Origin: CAZQKW01 sp964594075
Lineage (GTDB): Bacteria; Desulfobacterota; WTBG01; CAIYCZ01
Assembly: GCA_964594075.1 (NCBI GenBank)
Contig: CAZQKW010000038.1
Coordinates: 1 to 31,949, forward strand
Direction: 5' to 3'
DNA: 31,949 nt
Made by a program: the position numbers and the translations under genes. The notes under the pieces are model-generated. The model ran no database searches. It saw nothing but the letters and a program-made list of their open reading frames with translations, and was not told the origin of the DNA. Below, piece after piece: positions 23,548 through 31,628 of this stretch (its first letter is position 1; each line of letters starts with the position of its first letter).

Positions 23548-24240
23548 CTACTGCAGCTTACTCCAAACTTCCTCAGACCAAGTGCTGATATATTGCCAGT
23601 CTCGCCAGTCAGCGCTGTCCTTAAAATCAAGCACCTTCTCCAGAATTCTCAGAACAATTTTTTCAAAAAAATTATAGCGGTTCGTTTTAAAGTCAACCGC
23701 GCCTCCAAAAAGACCGATTGCGAGCGGGGTGATGCCGGGATAGCGCACAAGGATCGGCTCCACAAATGACTCTTGAACAGCAGCTTTGTTGTCAGGCGTA
23801 TCATCATACATTGCAGCGCAGACAATAAAGAGCGCTGTTGGCTTTGAAGACAAAGTTGCATAAAAGTTCTTTAAAAGTTTGCGGGCATCCGGCAGCCAGT
23901 TAAACTGATAGATGGCGCTGCCGAGGATAATAACATCATACGCATCCACAGACAGGACGTTTCGCGCCAGCCTGACATCCACCTGAAATCCCCGTGCACA
24001 TAATTCAGTGCCGATCCCTTCTGCAACCTCTGCGGTTGAGCCATGAATCGTATCATAGGCTACAAGAATTCTTTTTGCTTCCGGATGCTCTTCGCCACAG
24101 CTAATTTCTATCAAATCTGCCGGCGTCCGTGGATAAGAAAAAAGGTTTGCAGGAACAACAAGCACGCTGAAAAATATTAGCAGCATTGAGAGCACTTTCA
24201 CGAAAAAAATATTAGAAACTACAGATAATCTACCCTTCAT
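23548..24240 (-). CDS. Flavodoxin-domain protein with an N-terminal signal or membrane anchor
   Basis: A 230-residue protein. A hydrophobic segment at about 11-35 (FFVKVLSMLLIFFSVLVVP) precedes a flavodoxin domain beginning RILVAYDTIHGSTAEVAEGIG, where T64-G67-S68-T69 form the phosphate-binding loop for FMN. VIILGSAIYQFNWLPDARK and a HemG-like layout follow. Flavodoxins are normally cytoplasmic electron carriers; the leader would place this one in the periplasm or at the membrane. HemG-type protoporphyrinogen oxidase is the closest familiar relative, but that enzyme has no such leader and is usually shorter. It converges on the hydrolase gene. A DUF486 gene lies 33 bases upstream on the same strand. 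Confidence 0.8.
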   Translation of the reverse strand: MKGRLSVVSNIFFVKVLSMLLIFFSVLVVPANLFSYPRTPADLIEISCGEEHPEAKRILVAYDTIHGSTAEVAEGIGTELCARGFQVDVRLARNVLSVDAYDVIILGSAIYQFNWLPDARKLLKNFYATLSSKPTALFIVCAAMYDDTPDNKAAVQESFVEPILVRYPGITPLAIGLFGGAVDFKTNRYNFFEKIVLRILEKVLDFKDSADWRDWQYISTWSEEVWSKLQ

Positions 24241-24272
24241 ATTTAATTCTCATCCCTTCGTGGTGTAAGTTC

Positions 24273-24653
24273 TTACGCCCTGAAAATAAAATAGACTGCG
24301 CCCAATATACACAACCCGGCCCACAGATAATCCAATTTCATCGGTTGCTGCATGTATAAGACCGTAAACGGAATAAATACGGTGAGTGTTATTACTTCCT
24401 GAAGTATTTTTAATTGGGACAGGGTAAGCTCAGTATAGCCCACCCGGTTTGCCGGAACCTGAATCAGGTATTCAAAAAACGCAATCCCCCAGCTTATGAT
24501 TGCAGCAATGAACCATTTTTTATCTGATAGGTTTCTTAAATGCGCATACCACGCAAAGGTCATGAAAACATTGGACAATACCAGCAATATCGATGTCTGA
24601 ATAATAACGGGAACATGAAATAGCACTGCATTACACATGTCGCTTTCAATCAC
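24273..24653 (-). CDS. DMT-type membrane protein, DUF486 family
   Basis: A small integral membrane protein with about four membrane segments: SILLVLSNVFMTFAWYAHL, a segment around AIISWGIAFFEYLI, ITLTVFIPFTVLYM and YLWAGLCILGAVYFIF. The SNVFMTFAWYAHL and VPANRVGY motifs are typical of DUF486. Its function is unknown. The longest frame starts at GTG 24653, directly after the stop of the upstream 52-residue ORF; ATG 24638 is an alternative giving a 121-residue protein. Neither has a strong ribosome binding site, which fits translational coupling to the upstream ORF. Confidence 0.85.
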   Translation of the reverse strand: MIESDMCNAVLFHVPVIIQTSILLVLSNVFMTFAWYAHLRNLSDKKWFIAAIISWGIAFFEYLIQVPANRVGYTELTLSQLKILQEVITLTVFIPFTVLYMQQPMKLDYLWAGLCILGAVYFIFRA

Positions 24654-24812
24654 CTAATCTTTATTACAGCCCTCCACTCTATCTCTCACGACTGCTACCA
24701 GATTCTCAAGCTCACTTTTTTTCAAGTAGAGCAAAAAATTAAGCGGCGCATCTGTTCGTAACAGACCCTGTAAAATCTTCAATAATTCTTCCTTGTTCAT
24801 GTTTTTATACAT
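24654..24812 (-). CDS. Small protein, 52 residues, immediately upstream of DUF486 gene
   Basis: This short frame begins ATG TAT AAA at 24812 with AAGGA 7 bases before it. It encodes MYKNMNKEELLKILQGLLRT followed by DAPLNFLLYLKKSELENLVA and VVRDRVEGCNKD. It is amphipathic and leucine-rich with no membrane segment. The stop TAG touches the GTG of the DUF486 gene, so the two may be translationally coupled. I do not recognise the family. The good ribosome binding site and tight packing are the reasons to call it real. Confidence 0.55.
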   Translation of the reverse strand: MYKNMNKEELLKILQGLLRTDAPLNFLLYLKKSELENLVAVVRDRVEGCNKD

Positions 24813-24853
24813 AGCGATGTCCTTACTGTTACACTGTGCCTCGCAACCACATA

Positions 24854-25642
24854 TTACTCCATAGCGACTTTTTCAACAGTTTGTTTCTGCACCCATCCCC
24901 GTTTGCCATCACGCAGACGAATTTTCACCCATCCATCGCCCTCTTCCAGCCAATCAAATTCAGTTCCCTCATGTAATGCAAACAGGGCTGTGTCATTATT
25001 GCTGCCCCCCGACCTTACGGTTATTTCTGTCGCGGTAACGACCCCTTGCGGATTATTGTATATGTCATACGCTTTTACCGCGGCTGATAAGCCGAATACT
25101 GTTACTGCGCTAATAAGAATATAAAGGGCCAGAGGAAGATAGTCCAGCTTTTTAAAAAGAAGCACCAGTGCGATACTCCACATACCGCTATGCACAATAA
25201 CAAAAACGGTAACCAGTTCTTTCAAGCTCAACCGTGAGTACCAGAAACAGAAACTTTTTAGAAAGTAGTATGGGTCGCGGCCTTCAATTTTATCACTGGT
25301 GTGCTGAAGTGTATACTGGATGTTTGCCAGCAGGTCCTCATTGCGGGGCATAAACAGTTCTGCCTTACGATAATTAACCAGGGCCTTGCCCATCTTTCCG
25401 CTCTTCAAATACGCATTGCCAAGATTGTAAAATATATCGCCATTGATGACTCCACGCGCACGAAGTGTTTCATAGAGTTCTGCCGCCTGTGCAAAGCGGC
25501 CGTCCCTGTATGCCTGGTTGGCAGTAAAAAAAATATGGGTGGGATCAGCTGTGTCGGGACTCTTATCGTTGGCACTATGAACCAAGCCGCGTGCACAGAT
25601 TACCATAACACTGAAAAGCATGAGACTGAAAGTTTTTTTCAT
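24854..25642 (-). CDS. batE: BatE-like TPR and SH3b membrane protein
   Basis: A 262-residue exported protein. A signal peptide precedes tetratricopeptide repeats at about 34-105 (AYRDGRFAQAAELYETL, YNLGNAYLKSGKMGKAL). Two membrane segments follow (about 141-163 and 168-190), then a C-terminal bacterial SH3 domain from about 201 (LHEGTEFDWLEEGDGWVKIR, GWVQ). This is the layout of BatE in the Bacteroides aerotolerance (Bat) operon. It starts 5 bases after the batD stop. The function in the cell is not well established; the Bat system is linked to stress or envelope functions. Confidence 0.85.
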   Translation of the reverse strand: MKKTFSLMLFSVMVICARGLVHSANDKSPDTADPTHIFFTANQAYRDGRFAQAAELYETLRARGVINGDIFYNLGNAYLKSGKMGKALVNYRKAELFMPRNEDLLANIQYTLQHTSDKIEGRDPYYFLKSFCFWYSRLSLKELVTVFVIVHSGMWSIALVLLFKKLDYLPLALYILISAVTVFGLSAAVKAYDIYNNPQGVVTATEITVRSGGSNNDTALFALHEGTEFDWLEEGDGWVKIRLRDGKRGWVQKQTVEKVAME

Positions 25643-25647
25643 AATCT

Positions 25648-27426
25648 TTATCTCATTTTTTTATCCATTTCTTTGGCAGCCTTTTGCAGGAAGCTGAGCA
25701 TCTCTTCCCGTTCGTGCCGGGAATAATTCTTAACAGCAAACTGCGCAGTTTCTATTTTTTCAACCGTATTTTTGAATTTATCGATGGTTTCCCGCGCCAC
25801 GCGGGCATCAATAAGTTTTTGCTCAATTTCTGCAGACGTGAGGGCGCTGCCGCTCACATTGAGTATGTCGCCAATAAAATCCCGTATTGCCTTTCCGGCA
25901 TCACGGTAAAATGGAAAGTCATCTTGCGCGATGGATTTTTTTATAACAGCAAGTTTGCGATTAAAATTTTTAAATGCCGTTCTTCTGCGGACCAGAGCAG
26001 ATTCTGTCGCAGATTTTTCTTTCCGGTGTTTGAGCATATAACAACAGCTAAAGCTAATAATGGGAAAAAGAATAAGTAGTGCAGTTACCCAGTTAAACAA
26101 AAAGAGATTGACGGGGGTAAGGACTTCAACAGAGGTATGAATGGGCAGAATGTCTTTACCGATAATTTTAATCTCCTGCCGTGCGACACCGGATGGCGCA
26201 GATTCTGCCACCTGCAGCTTTTCTTTTTCTTGTGCCGGAAATACTTCCAGTGTATGGGGCTGCGTGCGCGCCGTTTCATATCTGCCTGACTGCGGGTTGA
26301 AATAGCAAACCGCAATTGCAGGTATCTGCAGGGTCCCCTCATGCAGCGGCACGAGAGCTTTTTTAATTGTCAGGGTGCCGCCGACCTGTTCTCCAACGAC
26401 GTGCTGCTCAAACGATGGCTTGTCATCATACACCTTGAACCCGTCAAGGTTTTCAAGCTTAATGTCTAAAAAGCCTTTTAAATTGCCGGTCCCGGTGAGG
26501 GTGAGCGTAAAGGTTGCAGACTCCCCGACTTCAAGCTTCTGTTTGCTTATTTCTGCGGTTGCACGAAAATTACCCACCAGATTGGTATAATCAAAAGGTT
26601 TCCCTTCTTCAGGCAAAGGTTTGACCAAAATTTCAAGCGGCGAAGTCCGCAATATTTTTGACTCAGTCTGAGCAAAACCAAAGAAAGAATCGTCAAAAAA
26701 GGGGTCATTAAAAACCCCGCCGCGACGCTGCCGTTTCACTACCACATCGCATTGCAATGTGGAGGGCGAAATAGTCAGCACGCCCGCCTGCGCCGGAAAA
26801 AGCGCTTGTTTTATTTCAGAAACTATGAACTGCTGTCCATTTATGACTGTTTGATACTCTTTTTGCTTTTCTAGTGGCACAACGATACATCCTTCAAATG
26901 AGGGCGATTCGGCAAGCCGTGCATTGGCAACTCTAATCCGACGATAAAATTTCAACGTGTAAATAATCTGCTGATTGACGTAGGGATTGGTGTTATCCAC
27001 TTCCGCGGTTACAAATAGTTCTTTATCAGACGTTTCAGCAGGGCGCGCAACAGCTTTACGGACAGTAATTTTTACCGTGTTGCTGGTGATTTTTGAGCCT
27101 TTATAGTCAAGAGTGGCTGGCCCAATGATGAAGACACCTTCCTGCTTTGGATAAAGCAGGTAACTGTAATCAATGTGCGCGGACATCTGACCGTTTAAAA
27201 TTTGAACGCGGGAAGTGCTGCCCTGTCGTATTGACTCAAATGACGGCAGCGCGGGAAGTCTCGGCTCGCCACCATTGCCTGCAACCGAAATGGTGAGATT
27301 AATGACATCCTCCAGGGTGGCGATTTCCTTATCAACTGTAATGGTGAGGGATGCAGTATCGGCAAACTCAACCGAGCATATAATTAAAAAAATAAAAACA
27401 ATGAATACCGTCGCTATACGATACAT
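25648..27426 (-). CDS. batD: BatD-like oxygen-tolerance/envelope protein
   Basis: A 592-residue protein with a signal peptide (FIVFIFLIICSVEFADTA) and several beta-sandwich domains. Family features are SLTITVDKEIATLEDVINLTI, LEVFPAQ and the repeated pattern of G-x-ES-x-TFTLTLTGTGNLKG. A membrane segment near residues 455-475 (WVTALLILFPIISFSCCYML) is followed by a cytoplasmic helical tail ending KEMDKKMR. BatD presumably works with BatA/BatB von Willebrand proteins, which are missing here. ATG 27426 is chosen because it begins the signal peptide; upstream in-frame codons overlap batC. It starts 22 bases after the batC stop. Confidence 0.9.
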   Translation of the reverse strand: MYRIATVFIVFIFLIICSVEFADTASLTITVDKEIATLEDVINLTISVAGNGGEPRLPALPSFESIRQGSTSRVQILNGQMSAHIDYSYLLYPKQEGVFIIGPATLDYKGSKITSNTVKITVRKAVARPAETSDKELFVTAEVDNTNPYVNQQIIYTLKFYRRIRVANARLAESPSFEGCIVVPLEKQKEYQTVINGQQFIVSEIKQALFPAQAGVLTISPSTLQCDVVVKRQRRGGVFNDPFFDDSFFGFAQTESKILRTSPLEILVKPLPEEGKPFDYTNLVGNFRATAEISKQKLEVGESATFTLTLTGTGNLKGFLDIKLENLDGFKVYDDKPSFEQHVVGEQVGGTLTIKKALVPLHEGTLQIPAIAVCYFNPQSGRYETARTQPHTLEVFPAQEKEKLQVAESAPSGVARQEIKIIGKDILPIHTSVEVLTPVNLFLFNWVTALLILFPIISFSCCYMLKHRKEKSATESALVRRRTAFKNFNRKLAVIKKSIAQDDFPFYRDAGKAIRDFIGDILNVSGSALTSAEIEQKLIDARVARETIDKFKNTVEKIETAQFAVKNYSRHEREEMLSFLQKAAKEMDKKMR

Positions 27427-27448
27427 CAGATTTGAACATCTACAATGG

Positions 27449-28348
27449 TTACCAGTCCTTATCGGGTCGGTACTGCCCGGCAATGTTTTCCTGGGTTTTC
27501 TTTTTGGCAAATTTATCGCGATTTTCTTTAATGCTGTTAAGCCATTGATCTGCCTCTTCTTTTGTCATGGGCCGCACCTGCTGAGGAAGCACCTGACCCC
27601 TCTCAACTTTATCTCCCTGCTCATTCTTTGCAGAGCTTAGCTGTCCCTGAGTCTGCGGCTGTTCTTCGGGCTTTTGTTCACCAGCCTGGGACTGCTGTTC
27701 CTTTTGCTCCTGCCGGCTTGTCTCTTTCTGCTCTTCCGGCTTCTGCCCTTGCTGCTGTTGCTTCTTTTCCTGCAGTTTATTCTGGTCCTGCTGCTGGCCC
27801 TGGTTCTTTTGCTGATCTTTTTGTTGATTTTGTTCCTGCTGTTTCTCTTCCTGGTCTTGTTTCTGCTTTTGTTCCTGCTGTTTTTTTGCAGTTTCCTGCG
27901 CTTCATTAATGCGCCTTTTTAACTCCTCACGGGCAAACTCAAGATTATGCTGTGCATCCTGGTCTTGCGGATCTAAATCCAGCGCTTTCTGGTAATATTC
28001 AATCGCCTGTTCTAACTTTCCTTGGCGAAACAGCGCATTGCCGCAACCATACAATGCTTTCTCTTGAAGCTTTTCATGAGGCGCTGTTGCCGCTACATCA
28101 AGATAGCCTTTAAGTGCTTCTTCATAGTTTTTCATTTTGTAATGGGACGAGGCTATATTGTATCGCAGATTTGCATCGCCGGCATTCTCGATCTGACCTT
28201 CTATGTAAGTTTTAAGCGCCTCATCAAATTTCCCCTCGCGATACAGTTTGTTTCCTCTTTGCAGCGTGTCGTACAGTGAGGCTGCGTCTGTTTTTCCCAT
28301 AAACAGATACAGAAGAAGATTAAACGCCAAAAAAATAATTTTATACAT
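27449..28348 (-). CDS. batC: BatC-like TPR protein with a glutamine/lysine/glutamate-rich tail
   Basis: A 299-residue exported protein. A short signal peptide (IIFLAFNLLLYLFMGKTDA) precedes tetratricopeptide repeats from about 30 to 145 (GNKLYREGKFDEALKTY, GNALFRQGKLEQAIEYYQKAL). A strongly biased region of about 90 residues rich in Q, K and E follows, then a short conserved end with MTKEEADQWLNSIKENRD and AGQYRPDKDW. This arrangement matches BatC proteins. The DNA of the low-complexity tract gives long false reading frames on the other strand. It is the first gene of the batC-D-E run. Confidence 0.85.
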   Translation of the reverse strand: MYKIIFLAFNLLLYLFMGKTDAASLYDTLQRGNKLYREGKFDEALKTYIEGQIENAGDANLRYNIASSHYKMKNYEEALKGYLDVAATAPHEKLQEKALYGCGNALFRQGKLEQAIEYYQKALDLDPQDQDAQHNLEFAREELKRRINEAQETAKKQQEQKQKQDQEEKQQEQNQQKDQQKNQGQQQDQNKLQEKKQQQQGQKPEEQKETSRQEQKEQQSQAGEQKPEEQPQTQGQLSSAKNEQGDKVERGQVLPQQVRPMTKEEADQWLNSIKENRDKFAKKKTQENIAGQYRPDKDW

Positions 28349-28496
28349 AACCCTGACACAATAAATGGATCAAAGATGGGAAGATTCAAAGGTCCACATA
28401 CTGCGAAAAAAATCACATAGGCTTTTGTATCCAAAACTTGATGATTATTACTTTGTATTTTTAACAAGTTCTCGCAGATTTTCAATACGAAAATGA

Positions 28497-28547
28497 AAAT
28501 GGCCTGAAACCATTCACCCCTGCGGGCGGAACAGCTTCAGGCCATTT
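28497..28547 (-). terminator. Hairpin terminator of the AOR operon
   Basis: A perfect 12-bp inverted repeat AAATGGCCTGAA (28497-28508) and TTCAGGCCATTT (28536-28547) encloses 27 bases. On the minus strand it lies just after the last gene of the operon and is followed by the T-rich TTTTCATTTTCG. It separates the AOR operon from the bat genes. The remaining spacer to batC (28349-28496) shows nothing else definite. Confidence 0.75.
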
Positions 28548-28573
28548 ATCTCTACGGTTGCTGAAACGAGATG

Positions 28574-28816
28574 CTATTTAGCTAAGGCATATACCAGAGA
28601 CGTGAAGCCTTTCTCCATCGCTTCTTTTGCCTGTTTGGCGTTTATTATCTTCTTCTCTTGCAGATACTCAACCAGCCTGAAAAAACCGGTAAGCAATATA
28701 CGCCGGTGCATTTTAGCATCTATAATGCCCTTGCTTTTCAATAGGTCGCAAAGCTCGAGCATAAAATCATCCATTTCGGCAAAATTCTTGGCCTGTGCTT
28801 TAGTCAAAATGCTCAT
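28574..28816 (-). CDS. Small helical protein of the AOR operon, 80 residues
   Basis: I do not recognise this protein. It is soluble and helical, with two similar segments, LCDLLKSKGIIDAKMHRRIL and VEYLQEKKIINAKQAKEAM, which look like an internal duplication (LL-K-KGII-AK / L-EKKIINAK). It has one cysteine and no metal motif. ATG 28816 has GGGAGG about 10 bases upstream; a TTG at 28837 would add seven residues. It starts about 32 bases after the AOR stop and precedes the operon's hairpin terminator, so it is probably cotranscribed with the oxidoreductase. Confidence 0.7.
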   Translation of the reverse strand: MSILTKAQAKNFAEMDDFMLELCDLLKSKGIIDAKMHRRILLTGFFRLVEYLQEKKIINAKQAKEAMEKGFTSLVYALAK

Positions 28817-28848
28817 AATCTCATGACCTCCCTTCAACTACATGCTGT

Positions 28849-30813
28849 TTAATAATAGTACTTTTTCTTCTTCTTTTCAGCTTCAGACATGTACTTGGCG
28901 CGCAGTGGCGCAAGATCTTTTGCCACATAGTCAAGCCCAAGCTGTTTCAGCTTCCGTTCGCTGGGGAAGCCTGTTCCCGGCTCATAGTCGCGGTACTTAT
29001 AGTATTTCTGCAGCATTTCGGTTAAGGGGAAAACCACGCCCACATTGGTCTGATAATCAACCCGCTGAGGCATTGGTTCCTTGGTGAACCGTTCTGGGAC
29101 GGTGTCTTCTCGCGCACCGGACATTAGCCGTGCCCAGTATGCACGCTCCAGGTTATAGATGCGCTCACCAATTTCCTGGAACTCTTCTTCAGTAAAGTCA
29201 AGACCGGTTACTGCATTGAGATATTCAACCTGGTCGGGAGTAAGCACTGCATAGGACCAGTGGGTAGTGAAGCAACAGACCTGCAAGCAGTCAGTCGTTG
29301 TCTTCTGGTTTTCTTCGTAGTAAACCATATAGGGCTTGCCGACAGTGGTAATAGGCTTGTTCGGACGCTCGTCACCCAAAATCTTGGTATTGAGACCTGG
29401 ATAAAGAGCGCCAGAAAGTTCCAGACAGCAGAGTGAACGCAGATGGTCACAACCGCCGCGGGTGCCCATGGCAAAGGAAAGCCCGTAGCCAAAACCAAGG
29501 CCGCGTGGGTCGTCGCCCGGCAGTGTCATGCCGCGGGTGGTGATGGTATAGTAGCGGGCTTCATCAGGCAACCCTAACTTTGTAGCTGCCCTTTCAGCGC
29601 CTTCGGCAAGTATTGCTCCAAAGCCCTGGCGCAAAGCGATCATGGGAATAAGCTTATCTACAACTTCCTCGTTACCCCATTCAAGCTCAAGACCGCCGGT
29701 TTCTTTGGTGGTGATATAGCCTTTTTCATACCATTCCATTGCAGTCGAAATCACGCCGCCGGTCTCAATGCCGTCCATGCCATAATCATTGGTTAGGCGG
29801 GCATTGTGCCAGATGTCATTGGCATCTTCAATAATGCCAATACGCGGACCCGTGGGTACCGAATGTTCATATTCCGGTCCCCCGAATTCCTCGCCAGCCC
29901 ATTTGCCCTCTTTAATCTGGGTAAACCTGCCGCAGCAGATGGGGCACGCGAAACAACCTTCGCGGTGCTTTAAAACCGTTTTGGCATGAGTTTCGCCCGA
30001 CATATTATTTGCCAGCGGCGTTGATCCTGCTTGAAAATTTCTCCAGGGAAGCCAGCCGTCACGATTGGCAATGTTGATCAGGCATAGGCTGCCGAATTCA
30101 TACAAACCAATCTTCATGGGATCGTTTTTAAATGCCTGTCTCAAACGGTTACAAACATCCATCATAGCTTTCGGATCAGCGATTTTTACGGTGCCGGAAC
30201 CACGCACCGCAATTGCCTTCAGGTTCTTGGAACCAATCACACCGCCATGTCCGGTACGGCCTGCTGCCCGCCACACATCATTGAATGTGCAGGCAAACCG
30301 CACCATATTTTCACCAGCAGGCCCGATCATAACAATATGAATGTCCTCATCGCCCAGCTCTTCCTTAATCATCTGGTCTGCCTCACGGGGGAATTTACCC
30401 CAGAGATGCCGTGCATCCCGAATCTCAACCTTGTCATCGTCAATCCAGATGTAAACCGGGTGTTTGGCGCGCCCTTGGACGATCACCTGGTCGTAACCCG
30501 CATATTTCAGTTCTGCGCCCCAGTGGCCGCCCATGTTTGAGTCGCCAAATCCGCCGGTTAGAGGACTTTTACAGGTAACCGTCACGCGCCCGGTTGATGG
30601 CGCAGCTGTACCGCTTACGGGTCCCACGCCAAAGCATACCCTGGCAGCAGGGTCAAAGGGATCCATGTTCGGCGGCACTTCATTGTAAATGACATCTGAA
30701 TTAAAGCCCCGTCCGCCTAACCATTTACGACGATATTCGTAGGAGAGAGGCTCTTTCATTATCTTTCCCGAGGAAAGATCTACACGCAGTCTTTGTCCAG
30801 CCCATCCATACAT
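28849..30813 (-). CDS. Tungsten-containing aldehyde ferredoxin oxidoreductase family protein
   Basis: Family members use a tungsten bis-pterin and one [4Fe-4S] cluster to interconvert aldehydes or acyl groups and acids with ferredoxin-level electrons. The 654-residue protein has the N-terminal pattern LRVDLSSGKI and WLGGRGFNSDVIY, GRVTVTCKSPLTGGFGDSN, and the pterin region AGRTGHGGVIGSKNLKAIAVRG. Cluster ligands are C277, C280 and C284 in CFACPICC, and C503 in DCLQVC. It may belong near the BamB-like branch, but the substrate cannot be fixed. It starts 4 bases after the ferredoxin stop with GAGGAGG 9 bases upstream. The chain ends in a run of five lysines and three tyrosines. Confidence 0.93.
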   Translation of the reverse strand: MYGWAGQRLRVDLSSGKIMKEPLSYEYRRKWLGGRGFNSDVIYNEVPPNMDPFDPAARVCFGVGPVSGTAAPSTGRVTVTCKSPLTGGFGDSNMGGHWGAELKYAGYDQVIVQGRAKHPVYIWIDDDKVEIRDARHLWGKFPREADQMIKEELGDEDIHIVMIGPAGENMVRFACTFNDVWRAAGRTGHGGVIGSKNLKAIAVRGSGTVKIADPKAMMDVCNRLRQAFKNDPMKIGLYEFGSLCLINIANRDGWLPWRNFQAGSTPLANNMSGETHAKTVLKHREGCFACPICCGRFTQIKEGKWAGEEFGGPEYEHSVPTGPRIGIIEDANDIWHNARLTNDYGMDGIETGGVISTAMEWYEKGYITTKETGGLELEWGNEEVVDKLIPMIALRQGFGAILAEGAERAATKLGLPDEARYYTITTRGMTLPGDDPRGLGFGYGLSFAMGTRGGCDHLRSLCCLELSGALYPGLNTKILGDERPNKPITTVGKPYMVYYEENQKTTTDCLQVCCFTTHWSYAVLTPDQVEYLNAVTGLDFTEEEFQEIGERIYNLERAYWARLMSGAREDTVPERFTKEPMPQRVDYQTNVGVVFPLTEMLQKYYKYRDYEPGTGFPSERKLKQLGLDYVAKDLAPLRAKYMSEAEKKKKKYYY

Positions 30814-30817
30814 AGTC

Positions 30818-31318
30818 TTAACCCTCCTCTCCAGCTTTAGCAGCTTCTAATCGTTCCATCAGCTTCGCCCGGCGCTTGGCCTTAAAGGCAACAGTTGGGC
30901 TCGTGTAGGTTATTGCGCCACTCGGACACCAGTCAGCACAAACCGGTCCGGCATCACGGCCTTCACAGAGATCACATTTAAACGCTTTGCCTGTTTTGTA
31001 GTGCATATTGATGACGCCAAACGGGCATGCCATTGCGCATTCCTTGCAGCCGATACACTTATCAGCATTAATTTTGGTGATTCCTGCCGTGGTGTCCATG
31101 TAGCAGGCACCGGTGGGACACACTGCGGCGCAGGGTGCGTCAGTGCACATATCGCAACCGACGACAAAGGATTCTCCAAATCTCTCATTTCTCACGACAG
31201 CTACCCGAGAAACCACTTTCCCGCACTCGCCATCATGGTAGAGAGAACAGCCGACTACGCAGCTCCTACATCCTGTGCATTTTTCCTGATTGTAAACCAG
31301 GACTTTTCCATTACTCAT
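30818..31318 (-). CDS. Four-cluster ferredoxin-type iron-sulfur protein, AOR partner
   Basis: A 166-residue electron-transfer protein with four sets of cluster cysteines: CTGCRSCVVGC (C14, C17, C20, C24), CDMCTDAPCAAVCP, CIGCKECAMACP and CDLCEGRDAGPVCADWCP. This layout is that of HycB/DmsB-type subunits. It is translated just before the oxidoreductase and is likely its electron donor or acceptor. ATG 31318 is preferred because GGGAG lies 7 bases upstream; a TTG at 31336 would place the ribosome binding site inside the gene. It is the first gene of the operon. Confidence 0.93.
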   Translation of the reverse strand: MSNGKVLVYNQEKCTGCRSCVVGCSLYHDGECGKVVSRVAVVRNERFGESFVVGCDMCTDAPCAAVCPTGACYMDTTAGITKINADKCIGCKECAMACPFGVINMHYKTGKAFKCDLCEGRDAGPVCADWCPSGAITYTSPTVAFKAKRRAKLMERLEAAKAGEEG

Positions 31319-31454
31319 AATCGTTCTCCCTTTCAAAACAGTTACACTAGTTGGTTAACGACTGCCGCCCACTTCCCGTGAGCTCACCTTAAACGGTTCC
31401 TTTACTCAACACCTCCTTTCCAGTTTATTGTTCTTTTGACTTTTAATATCCCCA

Positions 31455-31515
31455 CAAAGGAAAAGCCTGAATGCTATTATAGTAAATGATATCTTAGCAT
31501 TGCAGGCTTCCTTTG
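31455..31515 (-). promoter_or_regulatory. Long imperfect inverted repeat in the AOR leader
   Basis: The arms are CAAAGGAAAAGCCTGAATGC at 31455-31474, continuing T, and AGCATTGCAGGCTTCCTTTG at 31496-31515. They pair over about 19-20 bp with a 2-base and a 1-base bulge and enclose 20 bases. No T-run follows on either strand, so a terminator is unlikely. A folded leader or a regulator-binding site is more probable. Confidence 0.6.
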
Positions 31516-31582
31516 CAATTACGGCGGGCTGAAGATTCCTCCAACCTTTTCGGCCACTGAACAATATGCCGTGGCTCGGAAG
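31507..31582 (-). promoter_or_regulatory. Possible folded leader element, AOR operon
   Basis: On the minus strand CTTCC (31582-31578) can pair with GGAAG (31511-31507), enclosing a hairpin GCCAC/GTGGC (31575-31571 with 31557-31553). A segment GGCCGAAAAGG follows that hairpin. This could be part of a riboswitch-like leader. I cannot match it by eye to a known class, and its 3' edge overlaps the long inverted repeat, so the two folds would be mutually exclusive. Confidence 0.3.
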
Positions 31583-31628
31583 ACCGATGCATACCCATCA
31601 GTTAATTTAATATTTTTCACAAAGGCCA

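Noticed and set aside
27562..27922. Long ORFs on both strands over the batC tail
   Set aside because: They are caused by the repetitive Q/K/E codons of batC and have no ribosome binding site or plausible protein composition.
29208..30540. Several ORFs opposite or out of frame within the AOR gene
   Set aside because: The AOR frame has all family motifs; the others are shadows in GC-richer coding DNA.
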